A DNA stretch of 13,880 nt from G026625185 sp035256645. Its GTDB lineage: Bacteria > Desulfobacterota > WTBG01 > JAGOGO01. Location: the NCBI GenBank assembly GCA_035256645.1, contig DATEXU010000276.1, positions 1 through 13,880 on the forward strand, in the 5' to 3' direction. Of this stretch, positions 7,584 to 13,256 are shown one piece after another (positions within the stretch are counted from its first letter, which is position 1; the number at the start of each line of letters is the position of its first letter). The translations under genes and the position numbers were made by a program. The notes under the pieces were generated by a model. The model was not told where the DNA came from. It saw only the letters and a list, made by a program, of their open reading frames with translations, and did no database searches.

Positions 7584-7941
7584 CCACGTCAAGCCGGGGG
7601 GCATCAACCCAAAGGCGTTCAAGGTCATAGAACTCCCTAACCGGTTTTTGAAAGATATGAATGATAACATCGCCATAATCCATGAGTACCCAGTTGCCTT
7701 CTTGAAAACCTTCAATGCCGAGAGGGGCAAAGCCTGTTTTTTTCAACCTTTCTTCAATATTTCTGGCTATCCCTTGAACCTGTCGGCTTGAATCCCCGTG
7801 ACAAATAAGAAAATAATCAGCAAATGATGAGATCTCTGCAACTTTTAAAACGACCATTTTTTTTGCTTTTTTATCGAGGGCGCTTTGAACGCAGAGAGGA
7901 AATTTTTCCTTGGAATCTTTTGCGAGTTTTGTTTTTGGAAT
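7537..7941 (-). CDS. rsfS: Ribosomal silencing factor RsfS, probable AUU start
   Basis: A 134-residue protein of the RsfS/YbeB/DUF143 family, which binds ribosomal protein uL14 and blocks joining of the 30S and 50S subunits when nutrients are short. Family features are ISSFADYFLICHGDSSRQV, GIEGFQEGNWVLMDYGDVIIHI (in part) and FYDLERLW. The first ATG (7857) falls at MVVLKV, inside the conserved core, and would cut off the preceding helix. Upstream in frame, SALDKKAKK matches the family's (A)LDKKAEDVVVLDV segment, so translation must begin earlier. The only supported site is ATT at 7941-7939, six bases after a perfect AAGGAG (7953-7948); no ATG, GTG or TTG exists in frame before the stop at 8011-8013. 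The overlap with comF suggests coupled translation. A sequencing frameshift is the alternative explanation. Confidence 0.9.
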   Translation of the reverse strand: MPKTKLAKDSKEKFPLCVQSALDKKAKKMVVLKVAEISSFADYFLICHGDSSRQVQGIARNIEERLKKTGFAPLGIEGFQEGNWVLMDYGDVIIHIFQKPVREFYDLERLWVDAPRLDVDEEKPITTLLDWWGS

Positions 7942-7947
7942 AGTTCG

Positions 7948-7953
7948 CTCCTT
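7948..7953 (-). promoter_or_regulatory. Ribosome binding site deciding the rsfS start
   Basis: AAGGAG on the minus strand, six bases before the ATT codon at 7941. It is the only strong Shine-Dalgarno sequence in frame-compatible position upstream of the conserved rsfS core, and it places the start 28 codons before the first ATG. Confidence 0.6.
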
Positions 7954-7980
7954 GAATTTGTTTGGTTTTTTAATCTCCCA

Positions 7981-8121
7981 CGACTTGAGACCTGCAAAAC
8001 TATTTTTCGGTCACCCTGAACTCGTTTCAGGGTCTCAAAACATATTGATTTTATTACATGCTGAAACAAGTTCAGCATGACATGACACAGTATTTATGAC
8101 TTTTGCAAAAGTCTCGACTTG
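7981..8121. repeat. REP/MITE-like repeat element with paired inverted hairpins (copy 1)
   Basis: It sits between nadD and rsfS. The outer ends are imperfect inverted repeats (about 7981-8000 and 8098-8121, sharing GAGAC and GCAAAA blocks). Inside are two hairpins: an 8-bp stem at 8013-8020/8026-8033 and a 9-bp stem at 8057-8065/8071-8079, each with a 5-base loop. The second hairpin is an inverted copy of the first: both have the core CTGAACTYGTTTCAG when read in opposite directions. There is no coding capacity; a 77-codon frame through it is a by-product of the palindromes. The layout is the same as that of the element at 12770-12922. Confidence 0.75.
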
Positions 8122-8138
8122 TTTCTATACAAAAAAAT

Positions 8139-8819
8139 CTAATCCTGATAAAGGCCATGTTTTTTTATGTAATGCTCAATTACCAGGGGCGCTAAATAAC
8201 GGATTGACCGTTTGCCTTTTAATCGGTTTCGAATTGCCCGGGATGAAAAATCTAACAATGTTATTTCTTGAAAAAACAGTTTATGACCTGATGAATGAAT
8301 ATAATAATTTCCGTCAGGATTATAAGCAAAATTTTTATTCCCGTCAATGGGAAGCAGATCAGCGCCCGCTTTTTTGTGAAAACCAGGCCGCGACATAATA
8401 ATAAAATTTGTCAGAGAAAATAATTGGGCAAAGTCTTTCCAGGTATTTATTTCAAGAAAAGCATCCATGCCCATTAAGAAAAAAAGAGAAGTATCGAAAC
8501 CCAATTTTTTTTGAAAATGCTCGATAGTTATGATTGAATAAGATTTCGAATTTCTTTGGATCTCAAACTCAGAGATTTCAAAACAAGGATTGTCTTGAAT
8601 AGCCAGTTTAACCATGTTTAAACGGTGTTCCGGGGCAACAATTGCTTTTTCCGTTTTATGGGGTGGAATTCGAGCGGGGATGAAAATAATTTTATCCAGA
8701 CGAAAAAATTCTTGGACTTCTTCAGCTGCTCGAAGATGACCGAAGTGAATGGGATTGAATGTTCCGCCAAAAAGGCCGATCCGCTTCTTTTCGGTTTCTA
8801 ATTCCTCTGTTTTCTCCAT
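8139..8819 (-). CDS. nadD: Nicotinate-nucleotide adenylyltransferase
   Basis: A 226-residue cytoplasmic enzyme that adenylates nicotinate mononucleotide to deamido-NAD in NAD synthesis. The nucleotidyltransferase signature GGTFNPIHFGH lies at 18-28 and the second motif SSRAIR (ISSTxIR type) at 192-197, with FIPARIPPHK and FFLMGMDA between them as in NadD. The start at 8819 has AAGGAAG four bases upstream; an ATG at 8846 would add nine residues but lacks a binding site. nadD next to rsfS is a very common pairing. Here the two are parted by about 200 bp that contain a repeat element. Confidence 0.93.
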   Translation of the reverse strand: MEKTEELETEKKRIGLFGGTFNPIHFGHLRAAEEVQEFFRLDKIIFIPARIPPHKTEKAIVAPEHRLNMVKLAIQDNPCFEISEFEIQRNSKSYSIITIEHFQKKLGFDTSLFFLMGMDAFLEINTWKDFAQLFSLTNFIIMSRPGFHKKAGADLLPIDGNKNFAYNPDGNYYIHSSGHKLFFQEITLLDFSSRAIRNRLKGKRSIRYLAPLVIEHYIKKHGLYQD

Positions 8820-8886
8820 GTCGCTTCCTTTTGCTTTCAAAATCATTCTTTATTTTTTTGCGTGTTAAAGTGCAAAATTTTTTTGT

Positions 8887-8899
8887 CCCCGTTATGGGG
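8887..8899. other. Small hairpin in the proA-nadD gap, with a competing partner
   Basis: In the 100- to 125-bp gap between proA and nadD, CCCC-GTTAT-GGGG can form a 4-bp GC stem. On the minus-strand transcript the C-rich arm, as ATTACCCC, could instead pair with GGGGTTAT at 8933-8926 (7 of 8 positions). No T-run follows on the minus strand, so it is not a standard terminator. It could stabilise an mRNA end or be accidental. Confidence 0.2.
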
Positions 8900-8945
8900 G
8901 TAATAATAAGAACGCGTCTCTTGCAATAACCCCTTAAATGCAGAT

Positions 8946-10205
8946 TTACTCTCGAACCTGTCCTTCTCCAAAGACAATAAATTTAGTGGTTGTAAGTTCT
9001 TTAAGCCCCATGGGCCCGAAGGCATGGAGCTTGGTAGTGCTGATTCCCACTTCCGCGCCCAAGCCGAGCTGAAATCCATCGCTGAAACGAGTGGAGGCAT
9101 TGACCAATACCGTTGAAGAATTCACCTCTTTAAGGAATTTCTGCGAATTTTCATAGGATTGGGTAATGATTGTTTCCGTATGGAGGGAGCCATAGGTTTC
9201 AATATGTTCAATCGCCTCGTCAATATTTTTTACTATTTTAACCGCTAAAATGAGAGCTAAGTATTCGGCATACCAGTCGTCTTCTGTGGCTTTGTTTAAA
9301 CCCGGCAAAAGGGTTAGGGTTTGAGAACATCCTCGAATTTCCACTCCCGCTTTCTGGAGCCGTGATATAAGGGGGGGGAGAATCTGGGAGGCAATATCCT
9401 GATGAACCAAAAGGGTTTCAACGGCATTACAGACCCCGGGCCTCTGACATTTCGCATTAAGAACGATTTTTTCACTCATCTCACAATCTGCCGTGCGATC
9501 GATGAAAATATGGCAGGTGCCTTTATAGTGCTTTATGACGGGGATCTTGGATTTTTCTACTACTGCGCGGATAAGTTCTTCTCCTCCCCGGGGAATAATC
9601 ACATCAATCAAATCTTCTAATTGTAAAAGCGCATACACCGCTTCCCGGTCAGTAATCGGAAGAAATGAAATAGCCTCGCGAGGGATACCTTCTTTCTCGG
9701 CTTCCTTTTGGAGGATATCGGCTATAAAAAGGTTTGAGTGAAATGCTTCTGACCCTCCTCGCAAAATAACTGCGTTGCCTGATTTTAGACAAAGTCCGGC
9801 TGCGTCCGCAGTAACATTTGGCCGTGCCTCATAAATTATTCCGATTACCCCGAGCGGGATCCGCATCCTCCCTACCAAAAGATTATTCGGCCTTCGCCAC
9901 ATCCCGGTCACTTCTCCCACCGGGTCAGGAAGGTTCGCTACCTCCCTTAATCCTGAAGCCATCTCTGTTATGGTTTTATCGGTGATCAAAAGCCGGTCAA
10001 TAAGCGCGCTGCTTAAAGCACTTTTTTGAGCAAGGCTTACATCTTTACTATTTTCTTCTTTTAATCGGGCAGCATCGGCAATCAGTGCCTCTGCCATCCG
10101 ACATAAGGCTTTATTTTTTTTCTCGGTGGAAAGACGGCCGACAATTCGCGAAGCCTTTTTTGCGCTTTGAGCAATAGTGAGAACTTGTTCTTGAATAGAC
10201 GTCAT
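8946..10205 (-). CDS. proA: Gamma-glutamyl phosphate reductase
   Basis: A 419-residue NADPH-dependent enzyme, the usual ProA length, that reduces gamma-glutamyl phosphate to glutamate semialdehyde in the second step of proline synthesis. It belongs to the aldehyde dehydrogenase superfamily. Visible features are IGIIYEARPNVT (121-132), the cofactor region LRGGSEA (148-154), VIKHYKGTCH (223-232) and the catalytic cysteine C259 in QRPGVCNAVETLLVH. The C-terminal end carries RFSDGFQLGLGAEVGIST and HAFGPMGL as in the family. It starts 11 bp after proB, whose product makes its unstable substrate, so co-translation is expected. Confidence 0.97.
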   Translation of the reverse strand: MTSIQEQVLTIAQSAKKASRIVGRLSTEKKNKALCRMAEALIADAARLKEENSKDVSLAQKSALSSALIDRLLITDKTITEMASGLREVANLPDPVGEVTGMWRRPNNLLVGRMRIPLGVIGIIYEARPNVTADAAGLCLKSGNAVILRGGSEAFHSNLFIADILQKEAEKEGIPREAISFLPITDREAVYALLQLEDLIDVIIPRGGEELIRAVVEKSKIPVIKHYKGTCHIFIDRTADCEMSEKIVLNAKCQRPGVCNAVETLLVHQDIASQILPPLISRLQKAGVEIRGCSQTLTLLPGLNKATEDDWYAEYLALILAVKIVKNIDEAIEHIETYGSLHTETIITQSYENSQKFLKEVNSSTVLVNASTRFSDGFQLGLGAEVGISTTKLHAFGPMGLKELTTTKFIVFGEGQVRE

Positions 10206-10216
10206 AGAATTGTTCC

Positions 10217-11353
10217 TTATAAAACGACCAGGTCATCCCGGTTGATGACCTCATCATAATATTTATATCCCAATATTCGTTCAATCTCCTTGGTTGGCGC
10301 TCCCTTAATCCTTTTGATCTCTAAAGAACCATAGTTTGCAAGTCCACGGGCGATCTCTTTCCGGTGTTGATTCAGGATGCTTACTGAATCGCCAAACTGA
10401 AAATCGCCTTCGGTTTTGGTGATCCCGATGGCTAAAAGGCTCTTTCCCTTTTTTAGAATTGCTTCCTCTGCGCCATGATCGATAAAGAGTTTACCCCTGG
10501 GCTTAAGAGTAAAGGCGATCCAGTGCTTTCGGCTTTTCAGTTTTGATGTTTGAGGAAGGAAAAGGGTGCCGACTTCTTTTCCTCGAAAAATTGCTTCCAG
10601 GATACCATGAATCCGGCCATTCGCCATAACAACAGGAATTCCGTATGTGGTGGCATTTTTTGCAGCGGCAATTTTTGTTTCCATTCCGCCCACCCCGTGG
10701 GCGCTTTTTCTCATGCTTGCTAAGGATTCAAGTTTTTTATCAAATTTTTTTACCAAAGGTATCAATCGGGCATCCTTATTTGTTTGGGGATCAGCCTCAA
10801 AAAGCCCATCCTGATCAGTAAGAATGATAAGGAGATCAGCTTCAACTAAGTTCGTGGTAATTGTGGCTAAATTATCATTATCTCCAAGTTTAATTTCATC
10901 GACTACGACCGAATCATTTTCATTAATAATCGGGATGATTCCTAATTCAAGTAAAGCAAAAAGTGTATTACGGGCATTTAAAAACAAGGGACGTTCTTTG
11001 AGGATTAAATTGGTAAGCAGAACCTGGCCGATTTTTAAATTTTTTTCTTTAAAAAACCGCTCATAATTTTCCATTAAACCGGACTGCCCTACCGCAGCTG
11101 CAGCTTGCTTAAGGGGAATGCTTTGGGGCCGTTGTTTAAGACCTATTTTTCTCATACCGATCGCGATAGCGCCCGAAGAGACAATTACCGGTTCAATCCC
11201 ATTCTCTTTAATCCAGGCAATTTGATCAACAATACTGGCAAAGGCATTAAAATTAATGTTGATCGCGGAGTCAGTCAAAACACTGCTTCCAATCTTGATG
11301 ACTACTCTGCGAACTTTTTTAATGATTTCCGCGCGCAGATCTTTAATGGTCAT
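10217..11353 (-). CDS. proB: Glutamate 5-kinase with C-terminal PUA domain
   Basis: A 378-residue enzyme that phosphorylates glutamate with ATP to gamma-glutamyl phosphate, the first and usually proline-inhibited step of proline synthesis. The amino acid kinase domain shows VIKIGSSVLT (18-27), VSSGAIAIG (58-66), INENDSV (143-149), LGDND (156-160) and LTDQDGLF (178-185). The PUA domain follows from about 285 to 370 (GKLFIDHGAEEAI, then GDSVSI), as in E. coli ProB. The ATG overlaps the obg stop codon in ATGA (11350-11353), so translation is likely coupled to obg. Confidence 0.96.
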   Translation of the reverse strand: MTIKDLRAEIIKKVRRVVIKIGSSVLTDSAININFNAFASIVDQIAWIKENGIEPVIVSSGAIAIGMRKIGLKQRPQSIPLKQAAAAVGQSGLMENYERFFKEKNLKIGQVLLTNLILKERPLFLNARNTLFALLELGIIPIINENDSVVVDEIKLGDNDNLATITTNLVEADLLIILTDQDGLFEADPQTNKDARLIPLVKKFDKKLESLASMRKSAHGVGGMETKIAAAKNATTYGIPVVMANGRIHGILEAIFRGKEVGTLFLPQTSKLKSRKHWIAFTLKPRGKLFIDHGAEEAILKKGKSLLAIGITKTEGDFQFGDSVSILNQHRKEIARGLANYGSLEIKRIKGAPTKEIERILGYKYYDEVINRDDLVVL

Positions 11354-12354
11354 GACTTTTGCTTTAACGTGCTGTTTATCAGGGTTAGTAATTTTTTTAT
11401 TCCTTCTCCCGTGAGTGCAGAAAAAGAAACAAAAGGGAAGGGAAGTTTTTTGTAAAAAGACTTAATGTCGTCAGGAAGCACTGGGGGGGAAAGTAAATCC
11501 AACTTATTCAAGGCAATAATTCGCGGTTTTTTCAAAAGGATAGGATTATAGTTTTCTAACTCAGTAAGAATAATGTTGTAATCTCTTCCTGGATCATCTT
11601 CATCAAGATGACTCACATCAAGCAAGAAGACTAAAAGAAATGTTCTTTCAATGTGTTTGAGGAACTTAAGCCCAAGACCGGATCCTTGGTGCGCCCCCTT
11701 AATGAGTCCCGGAATATCTGCTGCCACAAAATTTTCAAAATTTTTACCCTGTACCACCCCCAGGTTAGGGGTTAAGGTGGTAAAAGGATAATCAGCAATC
11801 TTCGGATGGGCTGAAGATATTTTAGAAATGAGCGTTGATTTTCCTGCATTGGGAAGGCCAATAATCCCAACATCAGCTAAAAGTTTAAGTTCCAGCTTAA
11901 GCCACGCGCTTTCGCCCTTCTGTCCTTCTTGAGCTGTTCTGGGTGCCTGGTTGGTAGAGGATTTAAAAGAGGCATTGCCTCGTCCACCTCTACCGCCTTG
12001 GGCAGCGATAAAGCGTTCCCCCTCTGAAACTAAATCTTTGAGAATGTTGTTGGTTTGACTATCTCGAACGACTGTTCCTAAGGGAACAAAAATCTCACAA
12101 TCTTCACCAGTTCTGCCCTGCTGCAACTTGCCTTTTCCGTGTTGTCCTCGCTTAGCCCGGTAATGCTGCTGAAGCGCAATATCCAAAAGAGTAGGGTGTT
12201 TGTTGGAGGCAACTAAAATTACATCCCCTCCTTTTCCCCCATTGCCGCCATCAGGACCGCCTCGAGGAACAAATTTTTCACGGCGAAAGCTTACACAACC
12301 TTTACCTCCATCGCCGGACTGTACCCAGATTTTAGCTTCATCTACAAACCGCAT
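11350..12354 (-). CDS. obg: GTPase Obg (CgtA), 50S ribosome assembly
   Basis: A 334-residue GTPase that takes part in large-subunit assembly and stress signalling. The glycine-rich Obg fold covers residues 1-158 (GGNGGKGGDV, GRGGRGNASF). The G domain follows with G1 GLPNAGKS (166-173), the switch-I TT near 192, G3 DIPGLIKGAHQGSGLG (213-228), G4 NKLD (283-286) and G5 SALTGEG (312-318). The protein ends soon after G5, so it has neither the OCT domain of Firmicutes nor the acidic tail of E. coli ObgE. It follows rpmA by 16 bp, a classic pair since both act on the 50S subunit, and overlaps proB by 4 bp. Confidence 0.97.
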   Translation of the reverse strand: MRFVDEAKIWVQSGDGGKGCVSFRREKFVPRGGPDGGNGGKGGDVILVASNKHPTLLDIALQQHYRAKRGQHGKGKLQQGRTGEDCEIFVPLGTVVRDSQTNNILKDLVSEGERFIAAQGGRGGRGNASFKSSTNQAPRTAQEGQKGESAWLKLELKLLADVGIIGLPNAGKSTLISKISSAHPKIADYPFTTLTPNLGVVQGKNFENFVAADIPGLIKGAHQGSGLGLKFLKHIERTFLLVFLLDVSHLDEDDPGRDYNIILTELENYNPILLKKPRIIALNKLDLLSPPVLPDDIKSFYKKLPFPFVSFSALTGEGIKKLLTLINSTLKQKS

Positions 12355-12370
12355 TTATTTGTGCGATAGG

Positions 12371-12625
12371 TTAGTTAGCGTAAACACTTACTTTTATTCG
12401 GTCTCGGCCAAATCTTTCAAACTTTACTTTTCCATCAATTTTGGCAAAGAGGGTGAAGTCTTTTCCCAACCCCACATTGTTGCCGGGATGCCATTTAGTG
12501 CCCACCTGACGAGCAAGGATATTTCCTGCTAGTACCAATTGGCCGCCAAAGCGTTTAACACCAAACCGCTGGCTTTGACTGTCGCGACCATTTCGGGAGC
12601 TACCCTGTCCTTTTTTATGCGCCAT
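12371..12625 (-). CDS. rpmA: Large ribosomal subunit protein bL27
   Basis: An 84-residue ribosomal protein whose flexible N-terminus reaches toward the peptidyl transferase centre. It begins MAHKKGQGSSRNGRDS directly, as in Proteobacteria, without the cleaved extension found in Firmicutes. It continues with FGVKRFGGQ, GNILARQVGTKWHPG and the closing DGKVKFERFGRDR. AAAGGAG stands about nine bases before the ATG. Normally rplU (bL21) precedes it at close range, but no rplU or remnant is visible in the roughly 460 bp upstream. No clear promoter was found directly upstream; transcription may come from the tRNA-Leu promoter or from an unrecognised site. Confidence 0.97.
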   Translation of the reverse strand: MAHKKGQGSSRNGRDSQSQRFGVKRFGGQLVLAGNILARQVGTKWHPGNNVGLGKDFTLFAKIDGKVKFERFGRDRIKVSVYAN

Positions 12626-12769
12626 CTTAATTTCTCCTTTACTTCTGATCTCTTATCTATTACGTTTTGCTCTTTACCCCGTTAGAAATGCTCTGCTTGT
12701 CCTGTTAAATATCAAATATCTTTTTCCTTATCTTTTAGATATCTTACTGTTTTTTATTTTTTTTCTACG

Positions 12770-12922
12770 CTTAATATTTGATGGACTCGTAAAAAGTCGA
12801 AGATGTCACCCTGAGCCTGTCGAAGGGTGAACATAAATAATTAATATTACGTCATGCTTCGACAAGCTCAGCATGACAAAATCCGCGAATTTTGACTTTT
12901 TACGAACTTATCAATATTTAAA
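12770..12922. repeat. REP/MITE-like repeat element with paired inverted hairpins (copy 2)
   Basis: The outer inverted repeats share CGTAAAAAGTC (left 12788-12798; right, as GACTTTTTACG, 12894-12904). Their flanks also match (TGAT... against ...ATCA), out to about 12770 and 12922. Inside are two hairpins: a 7-bp stem at 12806-12812/12824-12830 and an 8-bp stem at 12851-12858/12870-12877, each with an 11-base loop. The loops are reverse complements of each other at 10 of 11 positions, so the second hairpin is an inverted copy of the first. There is no coding capacity. The element sits where rplU would be expected next to rpmA. Confidence 0.78.
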
Positions 12923-13011
12923 TAAACTAAAGCTATTTTCGACCGGTAACTTTTTAATCTAATATAAAAATAATGTCAAGAGTATAGAAAAAATTTTAAA
13001 AAAGGAGTAAA

Positions 13012-13071
13012 ATGAACCTTCTTTCTTTTGCATGGAGAAAAAATATTTCTCAGAAGAACGAAAAAAATTAA
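13012..13071 (+). CDS. Doubtful 19-residue ORF with a strong ribosome binding site
   Basis: AAAAAAGGAG ends four bases before an ATG at 13012, which opens a 19-codon frame ending in TAA at 13069-13071. The peptide would be basic with one tryptophan and matches no family I recognise. A possible promoter at the edge of the repeat element (TTGACT 12892-12897, 17 bases, TATTTA) has a poor -10 box. It is convergent with the tRNA gene. The strong binding site is the only real support, and in such AT-rich sequence it may be chance. Confidence 0.22.
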   Translation: MNLLSFAWRKNISQKNEKN

Positions 13072-13089
13072 CTATCGGAAGGTTTACCA

Positions 13090-13173
13090 TGCCGAAGAGG
13101 GGACTTGAACCCCTACGAGGCTACCCTCACTAGACCCTGAACCTAGCGCGTCTGCCAATTCCGCCACTTCGGC
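13090..13173 (-). tRNA. tRNA-Leu (anticodon CAG)
   Basis: An 84-base class II tRNA. The 7-bp acceptor stem is GCCGAAG/CTTCGGC with discriminator A (13090). The anticodon stem CTAGG/TCTAG encloses the loop TTCAGGG, giving anticodon CAG, which reads CUG. A long variable arm has the stem GAGG/CCTC, and the T arm is AGGGG-TTCAAGT-CCCCT. The CCA end is not encoded (TGG follows the discriminator), so a CCA-adding enzyme is required. It has its own promoter at 13190-13218 and is transcribed toward rpmA. Confidence 0.97.
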
Positions 13174-13189
13174 AGTTTTTTTAGAAGAA

Positions 13190-13218
13190 ATTTTATAATA
13201 AAAAACCGCGATAGTCAA
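13190..13218 (-). promoter_or_regulatory. Sigma70-type promoter of tRNA-Leu
   Basis: On the minus strand TTGACT (13218-13213) is followed after 17 bases by TAAAAT (13195-13190). The start point would be near 13183, leaving about ten bases before the mature tRNA 5' end. Both boxes match the consensus at five of six positions with optimal spacing. Confidence 0.7.
13194..13199 (+). promoter_or_regulatory. Possible -10 box for ribF
   Basis: A perfect TATAAT on the plus strand, about 58 bases upstream of the ribF start. The sequence at the -35 position (inside the tRNA end) does not match the consensus, so promoter activity is uncertain. It overlaps the -10 box of the divergent tRNA promoter by two bases, so the two could compete. 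Confidence 0.3.
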
Positions 13219-13256
13219 GGGGTATCTAACCGTAAGTTTTTGAACTTTAAAAAGAT

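Larger units (their letters stand above)
12626..13089. other. Gene-poor stretch between rpmA and tRNA-Leu
   Basis: About 460 AT-rich bases. It holds the second repeat element (12770-12922) and a doubtful 19-codon plus-strand ORF (13012-13071). A run of seven T on the minus strand (13067-13061) could end the tRNA transcript, though no good hairpin precedes it. No trace of rplU, which is expected here, can be read in any frame. Bases 12626-12769 hold only the rpmA binding site and AT-rich near-repeats of GATAT. Confidence 0.6.

Noticed and set aside
7845..8078. A 77-codon minus-strand frame before rsfS.
   Set aside because: It translates the palindromic repeat element (the LNLFQHV...KRVQGD pattern) and runs out of frame through the rsfS start region; rsfS itself explains the conserved part in another frame.
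8096..8398. A 100-codon plus-strand frame.
   Set aside because: It lies antisense to nadD, whose motifs are certain, and begins inside the repeat element.
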